From positions 50,655-114,654 of the IMG/VR virus record IMGVR_UViG_3300040801_001572: 64,000 bases of DNA. One strand, given 5' to 3'. A program made the translations under genes and the position numbers. The notes beneath the pieces were generated by a model. The model was not told the DNA's origin. It saw only the letters and a list, made by a program, of their open reading frames with translations, and did no database searches. This document shows, one piece after another, positions 40,458 to 48,062 of this stretch (within the stretch, counting starts at the first letter, position 1; every line of letters starts with the position of its first letter). Origin of the DNA: a virus.

Positions 40458-40919
40458 ATGAAGCTATACGAAGTCATACAAGAAGAACCATTCGACAGTT
40501 CCGAAGTCGGAATGGGCCTTACTCAATACTATAATAGCAATTTTGTTATGTGGGGCGGAATGCGTTCCGGCAATAGTCCTGCTGGTCAAACACGATTGAA
40601 ATTTATGGTATTTGATCGAAAGCAACTCGAAGCAGGCGTCGATCAAGAAGAAGCAGAGATAGGGTTTGTAGAGTTGTTTGTGAAAGACGGGACACAAGAA
40701 ATAGTTGGTCTAGTTAATATCGAACTCAACAAAGATTTGAGAAAAACAGGTTACGGAAGAAAGCTAGTCCGTGATATAGTCGATACCACACAGTCAGGTC
40801 TGACTGTTAATGATATCCAGAAACGAGCTAAGGGTTTTTGGAAAAAGCAAGGCGTAGAATTTACCGATAAAGCAGAAAGATTTGGTAAGATAGATAAAGA
40901 CCAAAACTCCGATATGTGA
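40458..40919 (+). CDS. GNAT-type acetyltransferase-like protein with a capsid-targeting-like N-terminus
   Basis: 153 aa. N-terminus MKLYEVIQEEP contains IQE and closely resembles T4 internal-protein leaders. The body has a GNAT-like core: VNIELNKDLRKTGYGRKLVRDI near residues 90-110 (acetyl-CoA loop R-x-x-G-x-G) and AKGFWKKQGVEF near 128 (motif B type). A packaged acetyltransferase would modify host proteins on injection; T4 Alt is a precedent for a packaged modifying enzyme. Activity is inferred. Confidence 0.65.
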   Translation: MKLYEVIQEEPFDSSEVGMGLTQYYNSNFVMWGGMRSGNSPAGQTRLKFMVFDRKQLEAGVDQEEAEIGFVELFVKDGTQEIVGLVNIELNKDLRKTGYGRKLVRDIVDTTQSGLTVNDIQKRAKGFWKKQGVEFTDKAERFGKIDKDQNSDM

Positions 40920-40951
40920 TAAATACAACAAAACAACACACGGAGTTTAGC

Positions 40952-41866
40952 ATGTCTTCAGAAATGCGCAAACTAATGGAAGCTGTAATTGGCATGACTT
41001 CCGCAGGTGATACTACACCTGATGCTGTTCCAGTAAAAGAAGAACCAGAACATGCGGATGATGTAATCCGTCTAAGCATGTTGCAAGAAGAAATGCTGGA
41101 TAATCTAAGAGAATTCAACGACATTGTAGTCAAGATTGCAGGCTACGATAGTTCAGTCCATGAAAGATTCAAGCGCCATGTATTTGCTAATATTATGGCA
41201 GCAATTGATAATAGTACCTACGGTAGCCGTGGGCACGACATGAACGACATTATTACAGACATTCAAGAGAGAATTGATACAGATAGTATTGATGCGCCGG
41301 ATGTCGATATGGATCAGCTTGAGCGTGACGTAGAGCAGTCATTTCGCCAAGAAGAATCTTACTTACTAGATGATTACAGTGACCCCGACAGCTTGATGCA
41401 AATGCTAAAAGCAGAAGGACACGAAATGGTAGCAGCAGGCCGCGATGCAAAGATAGTTGCTGCAATCTTAGGAAAGAAAGCAGGCCTAGACGCTACTAAT
41501 ACCGAAATACTTTATCACGAATTGTTAGATAAAGAGTATGATAGATTCCGTGAATCGGTTACTGCAGAATTAGATGAAATTGAAAAGAAATTAGCAGTTT
41601 TCGAAAGCAAGATTTTACTAGCAGAAGATCATCAACAGCCTTTGCCAGGTGCAATTTCTGCTAAGTTGCAACAAGCGCAAAAGCGATATGATGCAGCTAG
41701 ATCAGGTCTAAGCATTGCGCATAGACTTCCAGATGGCGAAGAAAAAGCAATGCACATGAAGCGTATTTTTGGAAATATGAATCGTCTTCGTGCTGAAGTT
41801 AAAAGAGTCGAAAAAGAACTTGCCCAAGCAGAACAAGATCTTTCAAGGATGGTAGGTAAGCTGTAA
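40952..41866 (+). CDS. Late acidic protein with an MSxEMRKLME leader
   Basis: 304 aa. Leader MSSEMRKLMEAVI (LME triplet), then an acidic region, a central helical domain and a C-terminal coiled coil (about 215-300). A GATAAATA box lies about 30 nt upstream with GGAG before the ATG. The stop overlaps the next start by TAATG. Possibly a head-internal protein; no enzyme motif seen. Confidence 0.65.
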   Translation: MSSEMRKLMEAVIGMTSAGDTTPDAVPVKEEPEHADDVIRLSMLQEEMLDNLREFNDIVVKIAGYDSSVHERFKRHVFANIMAAIDNSTYGSRGHDMNDIITDIQERIDTDSIDAPDVDMDQLERDVEQSFRQEESYLLDDYSDPDSLMQMLKAEGHEMVAAGRDAKIVAAILGKKAGLDATNTEILYHELLDKEYDRFRESVTAELDEIEKKLAVFESKILLAEDHQQPLPGAISAKLQQAQKRYDAARSGLSIAHRLPDGEEKAMHMKRIFGNMNRLRAEVKRVEKELAQAEQDLSRMVGKL

Positions 41867-42426
41867 TGCGCTTAATCGAACTTGACATGAGTCCACAGCG
41901 AATGAGGCTAACTCCTGAAGAAATGGAGTTTGTGCTCGATCTTGTGAAAGACGAAATTATGACTCAGTCAGAACTTTCTGCAAAGGTTAAAGATGCGACA
42001 GTTGACTATTCTCGAAATAAAAACAGTTTGAGAATGGCAGCACCCAGGATTTATACACTGGTACACGGTGAACTTCCTTTAGATATGGAAGACCGAGCAG
42101 GTTGGTTTGCCGAGATGCCGAACACAATGATTCGGTTCTTGCAATCAAAGGGATACGACGTTGCAGACAATATTCGTCGTGCTAAGATTGATGCTAGACA
42201 CCGAACCAAGAAGCCAACAAGGCAGCAAGCTAAAGACATTATGATCAGTTATTTTAACGATCATGAGGAACACTTAGACAGAGATGCCGTTGTAAAAAAC
42301 CGAGAGAAGATACAGAGACAGATTCAACAAGGAGATCACATCGAACTTGTGTTTCGTCCTTTCTACCTCGATGAATCTGTTTTTGAATCAATAATAGATC
42401 AAAAAGGATTACAGCATTTGCTGTAG
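41866..42426 (+). CDS. Late protein with an MRLIELDM leader
   Basis: 186 aa, translationally coupled to the previous gene. Leader MRLIELDMSPQRM has LIE. The rest is helical and charged with a basic segment (DARHRTKKPTRQQAKDIM near 107-124). No family recognised. Candidate packaged protein by leader similarity. Confidence 0.62.
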   Translation: MRLIELDMSPQRMRLTPEEMEFVLDLVKDEIMTQSELSAKVKDATVDYSRNKNSLRMAAPRIYTLVHGELPLDMEDRAGWFAEMPNTMIRFLQSKGYDVADNIRRAKIDARHRTKKPTRQQAKDIMISYFNDHEEHLDRDAVVKNREKIQRQIQQGDHIELVFRPFYLDESVFESIIDQKGLQHLL

Positions 42427-42438
42427 GAGATTAAAATA

Positions 42439-42891
42439 ATGGATAGCATTTGGAAATATATTGCCGCAATTTTCACCGGCATTCTTGCACTGCTTGGCAT
42501 GGGTTGCAGCAACCTAGAGTCAGTCGATCCTGTAGAAACAGGCGAAGTAATTGGTTTTGTTTACACAATGACCAAGGACGAGCTTGACGAGGATCACCGT
42601 GAAGCAGTTGAAGAAGCTTATGCGGTTTTTGTTGAAGTAGTAAACAACTTCGACGAGAATGGTAACATCGATCTTAAGCAGACTCTTTTCAATGTACTTG
42701 AAGAGAAGTTCCCAGGTGAAACTGGTGACAACGCCCAGACAAAGGCGATTGTTAAGATGATCGTTAACCGTTACTGGGATCGTGTAGACGAGAAGTATGG
42801 CATTACCAACCGTATTCCTAGCGAGCAGATTGCAATCGTTCGTCAGGTTTACATCGGTATTGAGCGCGGCCTAGGACGCGAAGTAGAGTAA
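42439..42891 (+). CDS. Probable lipoprotein / membrane-anchored protein
   Basis: 150 aa. Hydrophobic N-terminus MDSIWKYIAAIFTGILALLG followed by MGCSN gives a weak lipobox with Cys25. The mature part is acidic and helical. A phage lipoprotein can alter the infected cell surface or periplasm; the role here is unknown. A terminator follows at once. Confidence 0.62.
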   Translation: MDSIWKYIAAIFTGILALLGMGCSNLESVDPVETGEVIGFVYTMTKDELDEDHREAVEEAYAVFVEVVNNFDENGNIDLKQTLFNVLEEKFPGETGDNAQTKAIVKMIVNRYWDRVDEKYGITNRIPSEQIAIVRQVYIGIERGLGREVE

Positions 42892-42896
42892 AACGA

Positions 42897-42921
42897 TAGC
42901 CGGATTTATTCCGGCTTTCTA
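42897..42921 (+). terminator. Terminator-like hairpin
   Basis: GCCGGA-TTTAT-TCCGGC followed by TTTCT, just upstream of tRNA-Arg. Confidence 0.65.
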
Positions 42922-42922
42922 T

Positions 42923-42996
42923 GCCCCCGCCGGCGGATCCGGTCTTTCGGCTACGAACCGAGATGATGGCGAGTTCGACTCTCCCCGGGGGTTCCA
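42923..42996 (+). tRNA. tRNA-Arg (ACG)
   Basis: TTCGG-CTACGAA-CCGAG anticodon arm; GCCCCCG/CGGGGGT acceptor; T73, CCA. Confidence 0.88.
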
Positions 42997-43014
42997 AATT
43001 TTAGGAAAATAATT

Positions 43015-43335
43015 ATGTCAGCAAACGAAATGCGCAAGATCATGGAAGCAATACGACTTGCCGAAAGCGCACAATATGCATACAATGTTTATTTTGAAAC
43101 TGACAGTGGATATGATGTGCAAGCCACTGTTGCTTATTATCCGGGAGACCCGGGTATGCGTACTATGCCAAATGGTGATCCGGGTTATCCACCGTCAGGT
43201 GCAGAAGTCGAAATTTATGACACCTTTATAGACGGTAAGCCATATCTGCCAACAGACGAAGAGCAAGAGCGTTGGGAAGAAGACGTATTGGAGAATCCTG
43301 AAAAATATTTTAGGTCTCCTGGGGATGAATACTAA
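43015..43335 (+). CDS. Late protein with an MSxEMRKIME leader
   Basis: 106 aa. Leader MSANEMRKIMEAIRLAE (IME), then a beta-rich domain with Gly/Pro-rich YYPGDPGMRTMPNGDPGYPP. It overlaps the following paralogue-leader gene by 1 nt (TAATG). Function unknown; candidate head-packaged protein. Confidence 0.62.
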   Translation: MSANEMRKIMEAIRLAESAQYAYNVYFETDSGYDVQATVAYYPGDPGMRTMPNGDPGYPPSGAEVEIYDTFIDGKPYLPTDEEQERWEEDVLENPEKYFRSPGDEY

Positions 43336-44075
43336 TGTCAGCAAACGATATGCGTAAACTAATGGAAACTGTTGCACGGTTTTCAGAAGATGAGAGCGAA
43401 GCACAAAAGAAAGCCAAAAACGTAGCAACAGCAGTTGAGAATGTTTGGCAAACCATTGGTCATGATTTTTCCGGAGAATACTCCGCAGAAGAAGTTGTTG
43501 AACTATCGACAGACGGACATCGTTTAGCAACTTTCGGATTTGAGCGCGACAATGAATTATGGGCTGACCTAGTTAATTCTATGGGAGCATCGGACGCAAT
43601 GAGTCTTGTTGCTGACTACATGAGCGACGATTACTATATGGGCGCAGAAGAGGAAGAGTATACAGATTATCACGATTTTGATGATGTATATGAGTCTGAT
43701 ACAAATATTCCGTTTGGCAAGTGGGTAGAATATGACGCCGACTCGCTAGAAGCAGTAGTTGATGAGCTACACCGAGACGCAGGATACTACACCCAGTTCG
43801 GAGAAGATTTTTATGTTTTCTACGAAATAACAGGTGTTAAAAGCAAGCGAGGCACATTTAGTCCGAGAGCGTCTGACCCCGAAGAATACCACGGTTATCG
43901 TACAGTTAACAGTGAGCCAAAGTATGTTATACTGTTTAATGACAATGACCAAATGATGGCAATGGACTACGATAAAATGCCGGACCGTAGCTTGCAATAT
44001 GACGCCGAGATGGCAGCAGACGAAGCAGCACAAGAGCAAGACGTTAGTGACAGTGATTTTGATCCTAGATACTAA
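43335..44075 (+). CDS. Late acidic protein with an MSxDMRKLME leader
   Basis: 246 aa. Leader MSANDMRKLMETVARFSE (LME) nearly identical to the gene before it, followed by an unrelated, strongly acidic body (EEEEYTDYHDFDDVYESD). The two adjacent genes sharing only a leader support the leader being a sorting signal. Function unknown. Confidence 0.65.
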   Translation: MSANDMRKLMETVARFSEDESEAQKKAKNVATAVENVWQTIGHDFSGEYSAEEVVELSTDGHRLATFGFERDNELWADLVNSMGASDAMSLVADYMSDDYYMGAEEEEYTDYHDFDDVYESDTNIPFGKWVEYDADSLEAVVDELHRDAGYYTQFGEDFYVFYEITGVKSKRGTFSPRASDPEEYHGYRTVNSEPKYVILFNDNDQMMAMDYDKMPDRSLQYDAEMAADEAAQEQDVSDSDFDPRY

Positions 44076-44087
44076 TGGCAGCATAGT

Positions 44088-44354
44088 GTGAAAAGGCTTG
44101 CAAAAACTTTTATCGATTTTGTTTGGTGGCTGTTTCTTATGCCATCGAACTATGACCAAGAAAGAAGAAATTCACCCGAATACAAAGCAAGATTGCGCAT
44201 AGTCCAATCAGCGTGGACTGTGGTCGGAATCTTTATGCTATTTGTCTTATTCTTTTATCCCGGCCTCCCGGGGTTAGCGATGTGCATGGTCTTAGGACTG
44301 TTAATGACGTTCGGAGCCTTTATGTTCCTGGACGAATACCACATCGACGACTAG
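44088..44354 (+). CDS. Small membrane protein
   Basis: 88 aa from a GTG. Two membrane segments at about 44-62 and 64-82 (VGIFMLFVLFFYPGLPGLAM region). No ribosome site is obvious. Could be an inner-membrane accessory or holin-like protein; no family recognised. Confidence 0.55.
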   Translation: MKRLAKTFIDFVWWLFLMPSNYDQERRNSPEYKARLRIVQSAWTVVGIFMLFVLFFYPGLPGLAMCMVLGLLMTFGAFMFLDEYHIDD

Positions 44355-44360
44355 TTTTAT

Positions 44361-44466
44361 GGGCGTATAGTTTGAATGGATAAAACGACAGGCTCCACAC
44401 CTGTAGATCCGGAGCGGAAGCGCTGCAGAGCTGAAGCTAATGGTTCGAGTCCCGGTGCGCTCGCCA
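44361..44466 (+). tRNA. tRNA-Trp (CCA) with a 30-nt insertion in the T stem
   Basis: ACAGG-CTCCACA-CCTGT anticodon arm; GGGCGTA/TGCGCTC acceptor; G73, CCA. The expected T arm CCGGG-TTCGAGT-CCCGG is split: after CCGG (44409-44412) about 30 nt are inserted that form AGCG/CGCT and AGCT/AGCT hairpins. It may be inactive, or the insert may be removed. Confidence 0.7.
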
Positions 44467-44472
44467 ATTTAT

Positions 44473-44532
44473 GCCGATGTCTATATAGTGGTCTAGAGGA
44501 GACCAAAATCACTAGATACAACGTCGGCGCCA
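44473..44532 (+). tRNA. 60-nt tRNA-like element with CCA
   Basis: A perfect-length acceptor GCCGATG/CGTCGGC with G73 and CCA, and a D-arm-like TCTA...TAGA with GG in the loop, but no room for both anticodon and T arms. The acceptor resembles that of tRNA-Asp at 30789. Probably a deletion derivative or a processing substrate rather than a translating tRNA. Confidence 0.5.
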
Positions 44533-44536
44533 AATC

Positions 44537-44573
44537 TTGACCTCTGATTAGAAATGCACTATGCTGATAAATA
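44537..44573 (+). promoter_or_regulatory. Overlapping early and late promoters
   Basis: TTGACC (44537-44542), 17 nt, TATGCT (44560-44565), immediately followed by GATAAATA (44566-44573). The gene at 44610 may be expressed in both phases. Confidence 0.65.
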
Positions 44574-44609
44574 TTGTGTAACTATTACACAAATACAGAG
44601 GTTGACACA

Positions 44610-45758
44610 GTGCTTAAAAGAGTATGTGGACCAATACTTATAATATTTTCTACTGTGTCTGTTGCACAAATGGACACAGAGTACTACAAAGGTTCTGCTT
44701 TAGATAGGCAAAATCGTATACTGCAATATCAGGTAGCGCTAGAGCAAGCAGAGCGAACTGGCGGCGCATATTCTTCAGATCTTGGCGAAATTTTGTTAGG
44801 ACTCGGCAGGGTTTACCAAGAGTTCGGCGAGCACGAAGATGCAATTACAATCTTCAAAAGATCAGCACACCTTACTAGAATCAATGAAGGCCTAAATAGC
44901 GAAGGACATCTAGCAGCATTAGAAGAGCTATTAGAAAGTTATCTGCAGACAGGTGACATTGCTCATGCGGATGACATTAGAAACAGAATGTTTCGAGTAC
45001 AACGAAATCTGTATCCGATAGACAGCAACGAATATTTAGATGCAATGACTGAATATGTGCAATGGCAACAAGTTGCATACCGTTACAAATTTGGACCACG
45101 TACATATGCTCGACTTTTGTCAATTGAAGAGTTAGACAAAGAAGCATCGCAGTCGCACCCCGATCTAACAATTGAACGTTTTTATAATTGTTACTTGGTT
45201 AAAGCATACAAAGGCGAGCCTGTTCCAAAAATGCAAATAAGCGTAAATGGACAAGGCGGCCAACAAGATAGAAATGCAGATGTCGATTGGCACAAATTTA
45301 GAGCATTTGGTAGACACGTATATCAAAACGGTGTGAAAATGCTCGAAGAATACATTGACCAAGAACAAGACGATCTGAAAAGAGCACATGCATTAGCGTT
45401 GCTAGGCGATTGGCAGTTGTGGAACGGTAAGGTAGCGACTGCTAAAAAATTATACCTCGAGGCTTATGCACTGGATAATACGCTTTTTGAGAAACCCACA
45501 CAGATCCCACCAGAGGATGTGTATGCTGATGTTGACTATATTGTGCCCGCAGTAGAGCACGAAGTCGAAGTCCGCTTTACTGTGAGATCAAACGGACGAC
45601 TCAGAGATGTAACTGCAGAAGAAACAGAAGAAAACCGATCGGCCAGAATACGTGCACTCAAAGATGTGCGTAGATGGAGATTCCGTCCTAGGATTGAAAA
45701 CGGTGAAATAGTCGACACAGCAGATGTCGTTGCCCGTTACAAAATCTACCAAGATTAA
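44610..45758 (+). CDS. Periplasmic TPR protein with a TonB-like C-terminal domain
   Basis: 382 aa from a GTG at 44610 after AGAGG. A signal peptide (KRVCGPILIIFSTVSVAQ) is followed by TPR-like helices (about 45-150, e.g. EILLGLGRVYQEFGEHEDAI) and a C-terminal domain VEVRFTVRSNGRLRDVTAEE...WRFRPRI like that of bacterial energy-transducer proteins. This looks like a host periplasmic protein acquired by the phage. Its promoter pair suggests use early and late. Role unknown. Confidence 0.72.
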   Translation: MLKRVCGPILIIFSTVSVAQMDTEYYKGSALDRQNRILQYQVALEQAERTGGAYSSDLGEILLGLGRVYQEFGEHEDAITIFKRSAHLTRINEGLNSEGHLAALEELLESYLQTGDIAHADDIRNRMFRVQRNLYPIDSNEYLDAMTEYVQWQQVAYRYKFGPRTYARLLSIEELDKEASQSHPDLTIERFYNCYLVKAYKGEPVPKMQISVNGQGGQQDRNADVDWHKFRAFGRHVYQNGVKMLEEYIDQEQDDLKRAHALALLGDWQLWNGKVATAKKLYLEAYALDNTLFEKPTQIPPEDVYADVDYIVPAVEHEVEVRFTVRSNGRLRDVTAEETEENRSARIRALKDVRRWRFRPRIENGEIVDTADVVARYKIYQD

Positions 45759-45759
45759 T

Positions 45760-45836
45760 GCCCCTGTAGCTCAGTGGATTAGAGCACTACGCTACGAACG
45801 TAGGTGTCGGAGGTTCGAGTCCTTCCAGGGGTGCCA
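45760..45836 (+). tRNA. tRNA-Arg (ACG)
   Basis: CTACG-CTACGAA-CGTAG anticodon arm; GCCCCTG/CAGGGGT acceptor; G73, CCA. Confidence 0.92.
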
Positions 45837-45845
45837 AATAAAATA

Positions 45846-45874
45846 TTGCAAACTGAAGATAAGCTTGCTAATAT
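45846..45874 (+). promoter_or_regulatory. Sigma70-type promoter, leaderless
   Basis: TTGCAA (45846-45851), 17 nt, TAATAT (45869-45874), then 6 nt to the ATG at 45881. Confidence 0.65.
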
Positions 45875-45880
45875 GTTATC

Positions 45881-46084
45881 ATGACTATGCATACTGATTT
45901 TAGGCGCGGCCAGAAAATCTTTGTGATTTTTAAAGACGGTTCGCAGCTAGTCGATTCCTATGTCGAAAGCAAAAGCCAGCATATTTTTTTACGAAAAACA
46001 GGAAAAATTCCTGTGAAAAGAATTAGATCGATTACCATATATAAGACGCCTCCGAGATCGTTGCCCCATTCGTCTACTGGCTAG
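45881..46084 (+). CDS. Small beta-rich protein
   Basis: 67 aa. FRRGQKIFVIFKDGSQLVDS and a KRIRSITIYK end suggest a small SH3-like barrel. It is expressed from a leaderless early promoter, and its last 22 nt, including the stop codon, lie in tRNA-Glu. Function unknown. Confidence 0.6.
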   Translation: MTMHTDFRRGQKIFVIFKDGSQLVDSYVESKSQHIFLRKTGKIPVKRIRSITIYKTPPRSLPHSSTG

Positions 46085-46137
46085 GATACTGCATTCTCAG
46101 TGCAGTGAAGAGAGTTCGATTCTCTCATGGGGTACCA
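46063..46137 (+). tRNA. tRNA-Glu (CTC)
   Basis: CTGCA-TTCTCAG-TGCAG anticodon arm; T arm GAGAG/CTCTC; ACCA. Confidence 0.92.
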
Positions 46138-46212
46138 AACTAAATCGCAATTTGTTACGTAAAGTGATAAGTAACACTGTGTTACAACCCGTAACACTTA
46201 TCCAGGGACGTA

Positions 46213-46560
46213 ATGAAAAAGCAAATTGCGATAATCTTGCTTGGTTCACTCTTTTTGACAGCACAAGGTGCACGAGCACGACCTCTAATTGTGCCGGAGT
46301 ATGAGCACTACCATGTACAAGTCACTGTTGTTCCAGTTAAAACACACAAGGAACTAATCAAAACAGTAAAGCCTTACATGACACGAGGAGAACTCTTAGA
46401 TGCTCCTAATTTACGTGCATACTCAGTAATGATACGTGGTACAAATCAGTGTATAATGTTTGTGCATATGCCCAAACGCGAAAAACAATTTATTGACTGG
46501 GGCCACGAGTTAGGCCATTGTGTATATGGCCGTTGGCACTCAGATATAAGTTTTAGGTGA
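46213..46560 (+). CDS. Secreted zinc metalloprotease-like protein
   Basis: 115 aa. Signal peptide MKKQIAIILLGSLFLTAQGA, then a small domain ending with HELGHCVYGRWH (about 99-110), the HExxHxxGxxH zinc site of metzincin-type proteases. At this size it is a minimal domain. The upstream region has repeats of GTAACAC in both orientations (about 46171-46198). Likely acts in the periplasm or at the cell surface. Confidence 0.72.
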   Translation: MKKQIAIILLGSLFLTAQGARARPLIVPEYEHYHVQVTVVPVKTHKELIKTVKPYMTRGELLDAPNLRAYSVMIRGTNQCIMFVHMPKREKQFIDWGHELGHCVYGRWHSDISFR

Positions 46561-46565
46561 TGACA

Positions 46566-46769
46566 ATGACAGCCGGTGACAACCAGAGCATCGGAAGTAT
46601 CAGGTTTGCATTGCCGAGTCGCTGGACGACAAACAACAATGTGGTGTATTGGTGCACACTGCCGTCAGCCCTGTCTACTACGAACAGACCAGCTACGGCG
46701 GAGGATGGCGTTAGAGTCGCCCATAGTGGTTGGATTGATCATCCTGGTCTAGCGGCGGATCTATTTTAA
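46566..46769 (+). CDS. Doubtful small reading frame
   Basis: 67 codons from ATG 46566 just after the protease gene. Composition is poor for a phage protein. Another frame (about 46580-46708, ending YYEQTSYGGGWR) looks more protein-like but has no start codon, so this may be a decayed gene. Confidence 0.3.
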   Translation: MTAGDNQSIGSIRFALPSRWTTNNNVVYWCTLPSALSTTNRPATAEDGVRVAHSGWIDHPGLAADLF

Positions 46770-46796
46770 TGTTATAATACATTTCTTAAAATTAGA

Positions 46797-46888
46797 CCTC
46801 CTATAGTGTAATGGTAGCACCCAGGATTTATAATCCTGTACCGCCAGATTAGCGGGTAGTTCTGGTTCGAGTCCAGATGGGAGGACCA
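46797..46888 (+). tRNA. tRNA-Ile (TAT) with a long variable arm
   Basis: CAGGA-TTTATAA-TCCTG anticodon arm gives TAT (reads AUA without lysidine). CCTCCTA/TGGGAGG acceptor; ACCA. Variable arm CCGC/GCGG with a 7-nt loop, class II-like. Confidence 0.85.
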
Positions 46889-46893
46889 AATAA

Positions 46894-46968
46894 CGTGGTG
46901 TGTGGTGCGGTACCACAGCAGATCTCATAAGTCTGTCTTCGTCGGTTCGAATCCGACCTCCACGACCA
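46894..46968 (+). tRNA. tRNA with CAT anticodon (Met or Ile2)
   Basis: CAGAT-CTCATAA-GTCTG anticodon arm; C1-G72 acceptor with one mismatch; ACCA. Identity (elongator Met, or Ile after lysidine) cannot be read from sequence alone. Confidence 0.85.
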
Positions 46969-46974
46969 GTTTTA

Positions 46975-47149
46975 TGAGGAATCGTCAATTGTCTCTGTCG
47001 AAGCAAGCATACGGGGGACCACATGCCCTAACTGTATGCAGACGTCATGCATGACGGCTAACCTACAACCTGTTTGTTACTATGTGGAGATTTCAATCAG
47101 GCAACTGTAGGATCTAGCAGTGGCGGGTAAAGCCGTTCTGTCCTCACCA
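46975..47149 (+). ncRNA. Structured RNA closed by an acceptor-like helix with CCA
   Basis: TGAGGA (46975-46980) pairs with TCCTCA (47141-47146), directly followed by CCA. Inside: GCATAC/GTATGC (47007-47039), a CGTCAT/ATGACG hairpin, CCTACA/TGTAGG (47062-47111) and GGC/GCC. No gene. It sits between tRNAs with CAT and TAC anticodons, and its end mimics a tRNA, so RNase P and CCA-dependent enzymes may process it. Not tmRNA: no T arm or tag frame. Confidence 0.55.
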
Positions 47150-47155
47150 AACAAT

Positions 47156-47228
47156 GCCTCGGGCGCTGGGTACGCATACGGCTCTTACAAAGCTGTTGAG
47201 TTCAGTTCGATTCTGAAACGAGGTACCA
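47156..47228 (+). tRNA. tRNA-Val (TAC)
   Basis: CGGCT-CTTACAA-AGCTG anticodon arm; T arm TTCAG/CTGAA; ACCA. Short D arm. Confidence 0.87.
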
Positions 47229-47251
47229 AACAATAAAATGAAGGTGTAAAC

Positions 47252-47683
47252 ATGAAAGTATATGTAACGACAGAAGAAAGCTGCTACGACTCATATTTAA
47301 GTTCAGAGCCTTATGGTGATTGGTACGAGCACTGGGACTGCAGAGTCAATGAGGTTTACATACAAAAGGAAGCTGGCCACTATTACGCAGACTCCTTTGA
47401 ACTAGGTGACGTAGATCTAAAATCCGGTTCTCCTGTGTTTGTACTTGTAATGCACTACGACACAGGCGACAGCTTTGGTCGTGCTACAGGTAAAATGGAA
47501 GTACTTTGGGTGTTTGACAATTACCAGGATGCAAGTGATGCTCGCAAAGCTGTTGAAGCTAATCAGGAAGAGTTTTCTGTGAAGTTCGAAACTGCACGTG
47601 GTGAGATAAAAATGAGCAACCCGGGCGCAGGCTATTTCGAAAGCGTAAACAATATCGACATAGTTGATCGCATTTTACGATAG
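47252..47683 (+). CDS. Hypothetical protein, YDTGDSFG family
   Basis: 143 aa, related to the gene at 52925: both have a Y(D/T)TGD(S/T)FG motif in a beta-hairpin context and a GYFE..N end. Acidic, beta-rich. Its stop shares two bases with tRNA-Gln. Function unknown. Confidence 0.65.
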   Translation: MKVYVTTEESCYDSYLSSEPYGDWYEHWDCRVNEVYIQKEAGHYYADSFELGDVDLKSGSPVFVLVMHYDTGDSFGRATGKMEVLWVFDNYQDASDARKAVEANQEEFSVKFETARGEIKMSNPGAGYFESVNNIDIVDRILR

Positions 47684-47759
47684 GGGTGTCGCCAAGTCTG
47701 GTTAAGGCAACGGGTTTTGATCCCGTCATGCGCAGGTTCGAATCCTGCCACCCCCGCCA
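47682..47759 (+). tRNA. tRNA-Gln (TTG)
   Basis: ACGGG-TTTTGAT-CCCGT anticodon arm; position 1-72 A-C unpaired as in the CTG isoacceptor; G73, CCA. Confidence 0.9.
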
Positions 47760-47765
47760 AACAGT

Positions 47766-47842
47766 TGCGGTGTATCCGGTTGGTTTCCGGCGCCAGGTTT
47801 TGAGCCTGGGCAGATAGAGTTCGATTCTCTACACCGCTGCCA
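47766..47842 (+). tRNA. tRNA-Gln (TTG)
   Basis: CCAGG-TTTTGAG-CCTGG anticodon arm; position 1-72 T-T unpaired; G73, CCA; D arm CCGG/CCGG. Confidence 0.88.
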
Positions 47843-47860
47843 AACAATAAGGAGGATGAT

Positions 47861-48013
47861 ATGAGTTCTGTATCTAAAACTCCTAGCCAATTTAAGCTGA
47901 AGCAGATTCGAATCTTGGAACAGAAGATTCGTGCTTGCCAGTTCACCAACCCCAGACTGGCACAGGCCTACCGGCAGGAGTTAAAAAAACTAAAAGACGA
48001 AGTATACGCATAA
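47861..48013 (+). CDS. 50-aa helical protein
   Basis: Strong GGAGG before the ATG. Product MSSVSKTPSQFKLKQIRILE continues as a charged helix with a TNPRLAQAY turn, similar in plan to the 52-aa protein at 52792. Likely a small helical-hairpin protein; function unknown. Confidence 0.72.
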   Translation: MSSVSKTPSQFKLKQIRILEQKIRACQFTNPRLAQAYRQELKKLKDEVYA

Positions 48014-48062
48014 GAAAAAATCTGCTATAGTCATGAGCTAATGTCGAAGCGAGATCAATGAT

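Noticed and set aside
46975-47149. tmRNA
   Set aside because: CCA and an acceptor-like stem are present, but there is no T arm, no tag-coding frame with stop codons and no tmRNA 5' consensus.
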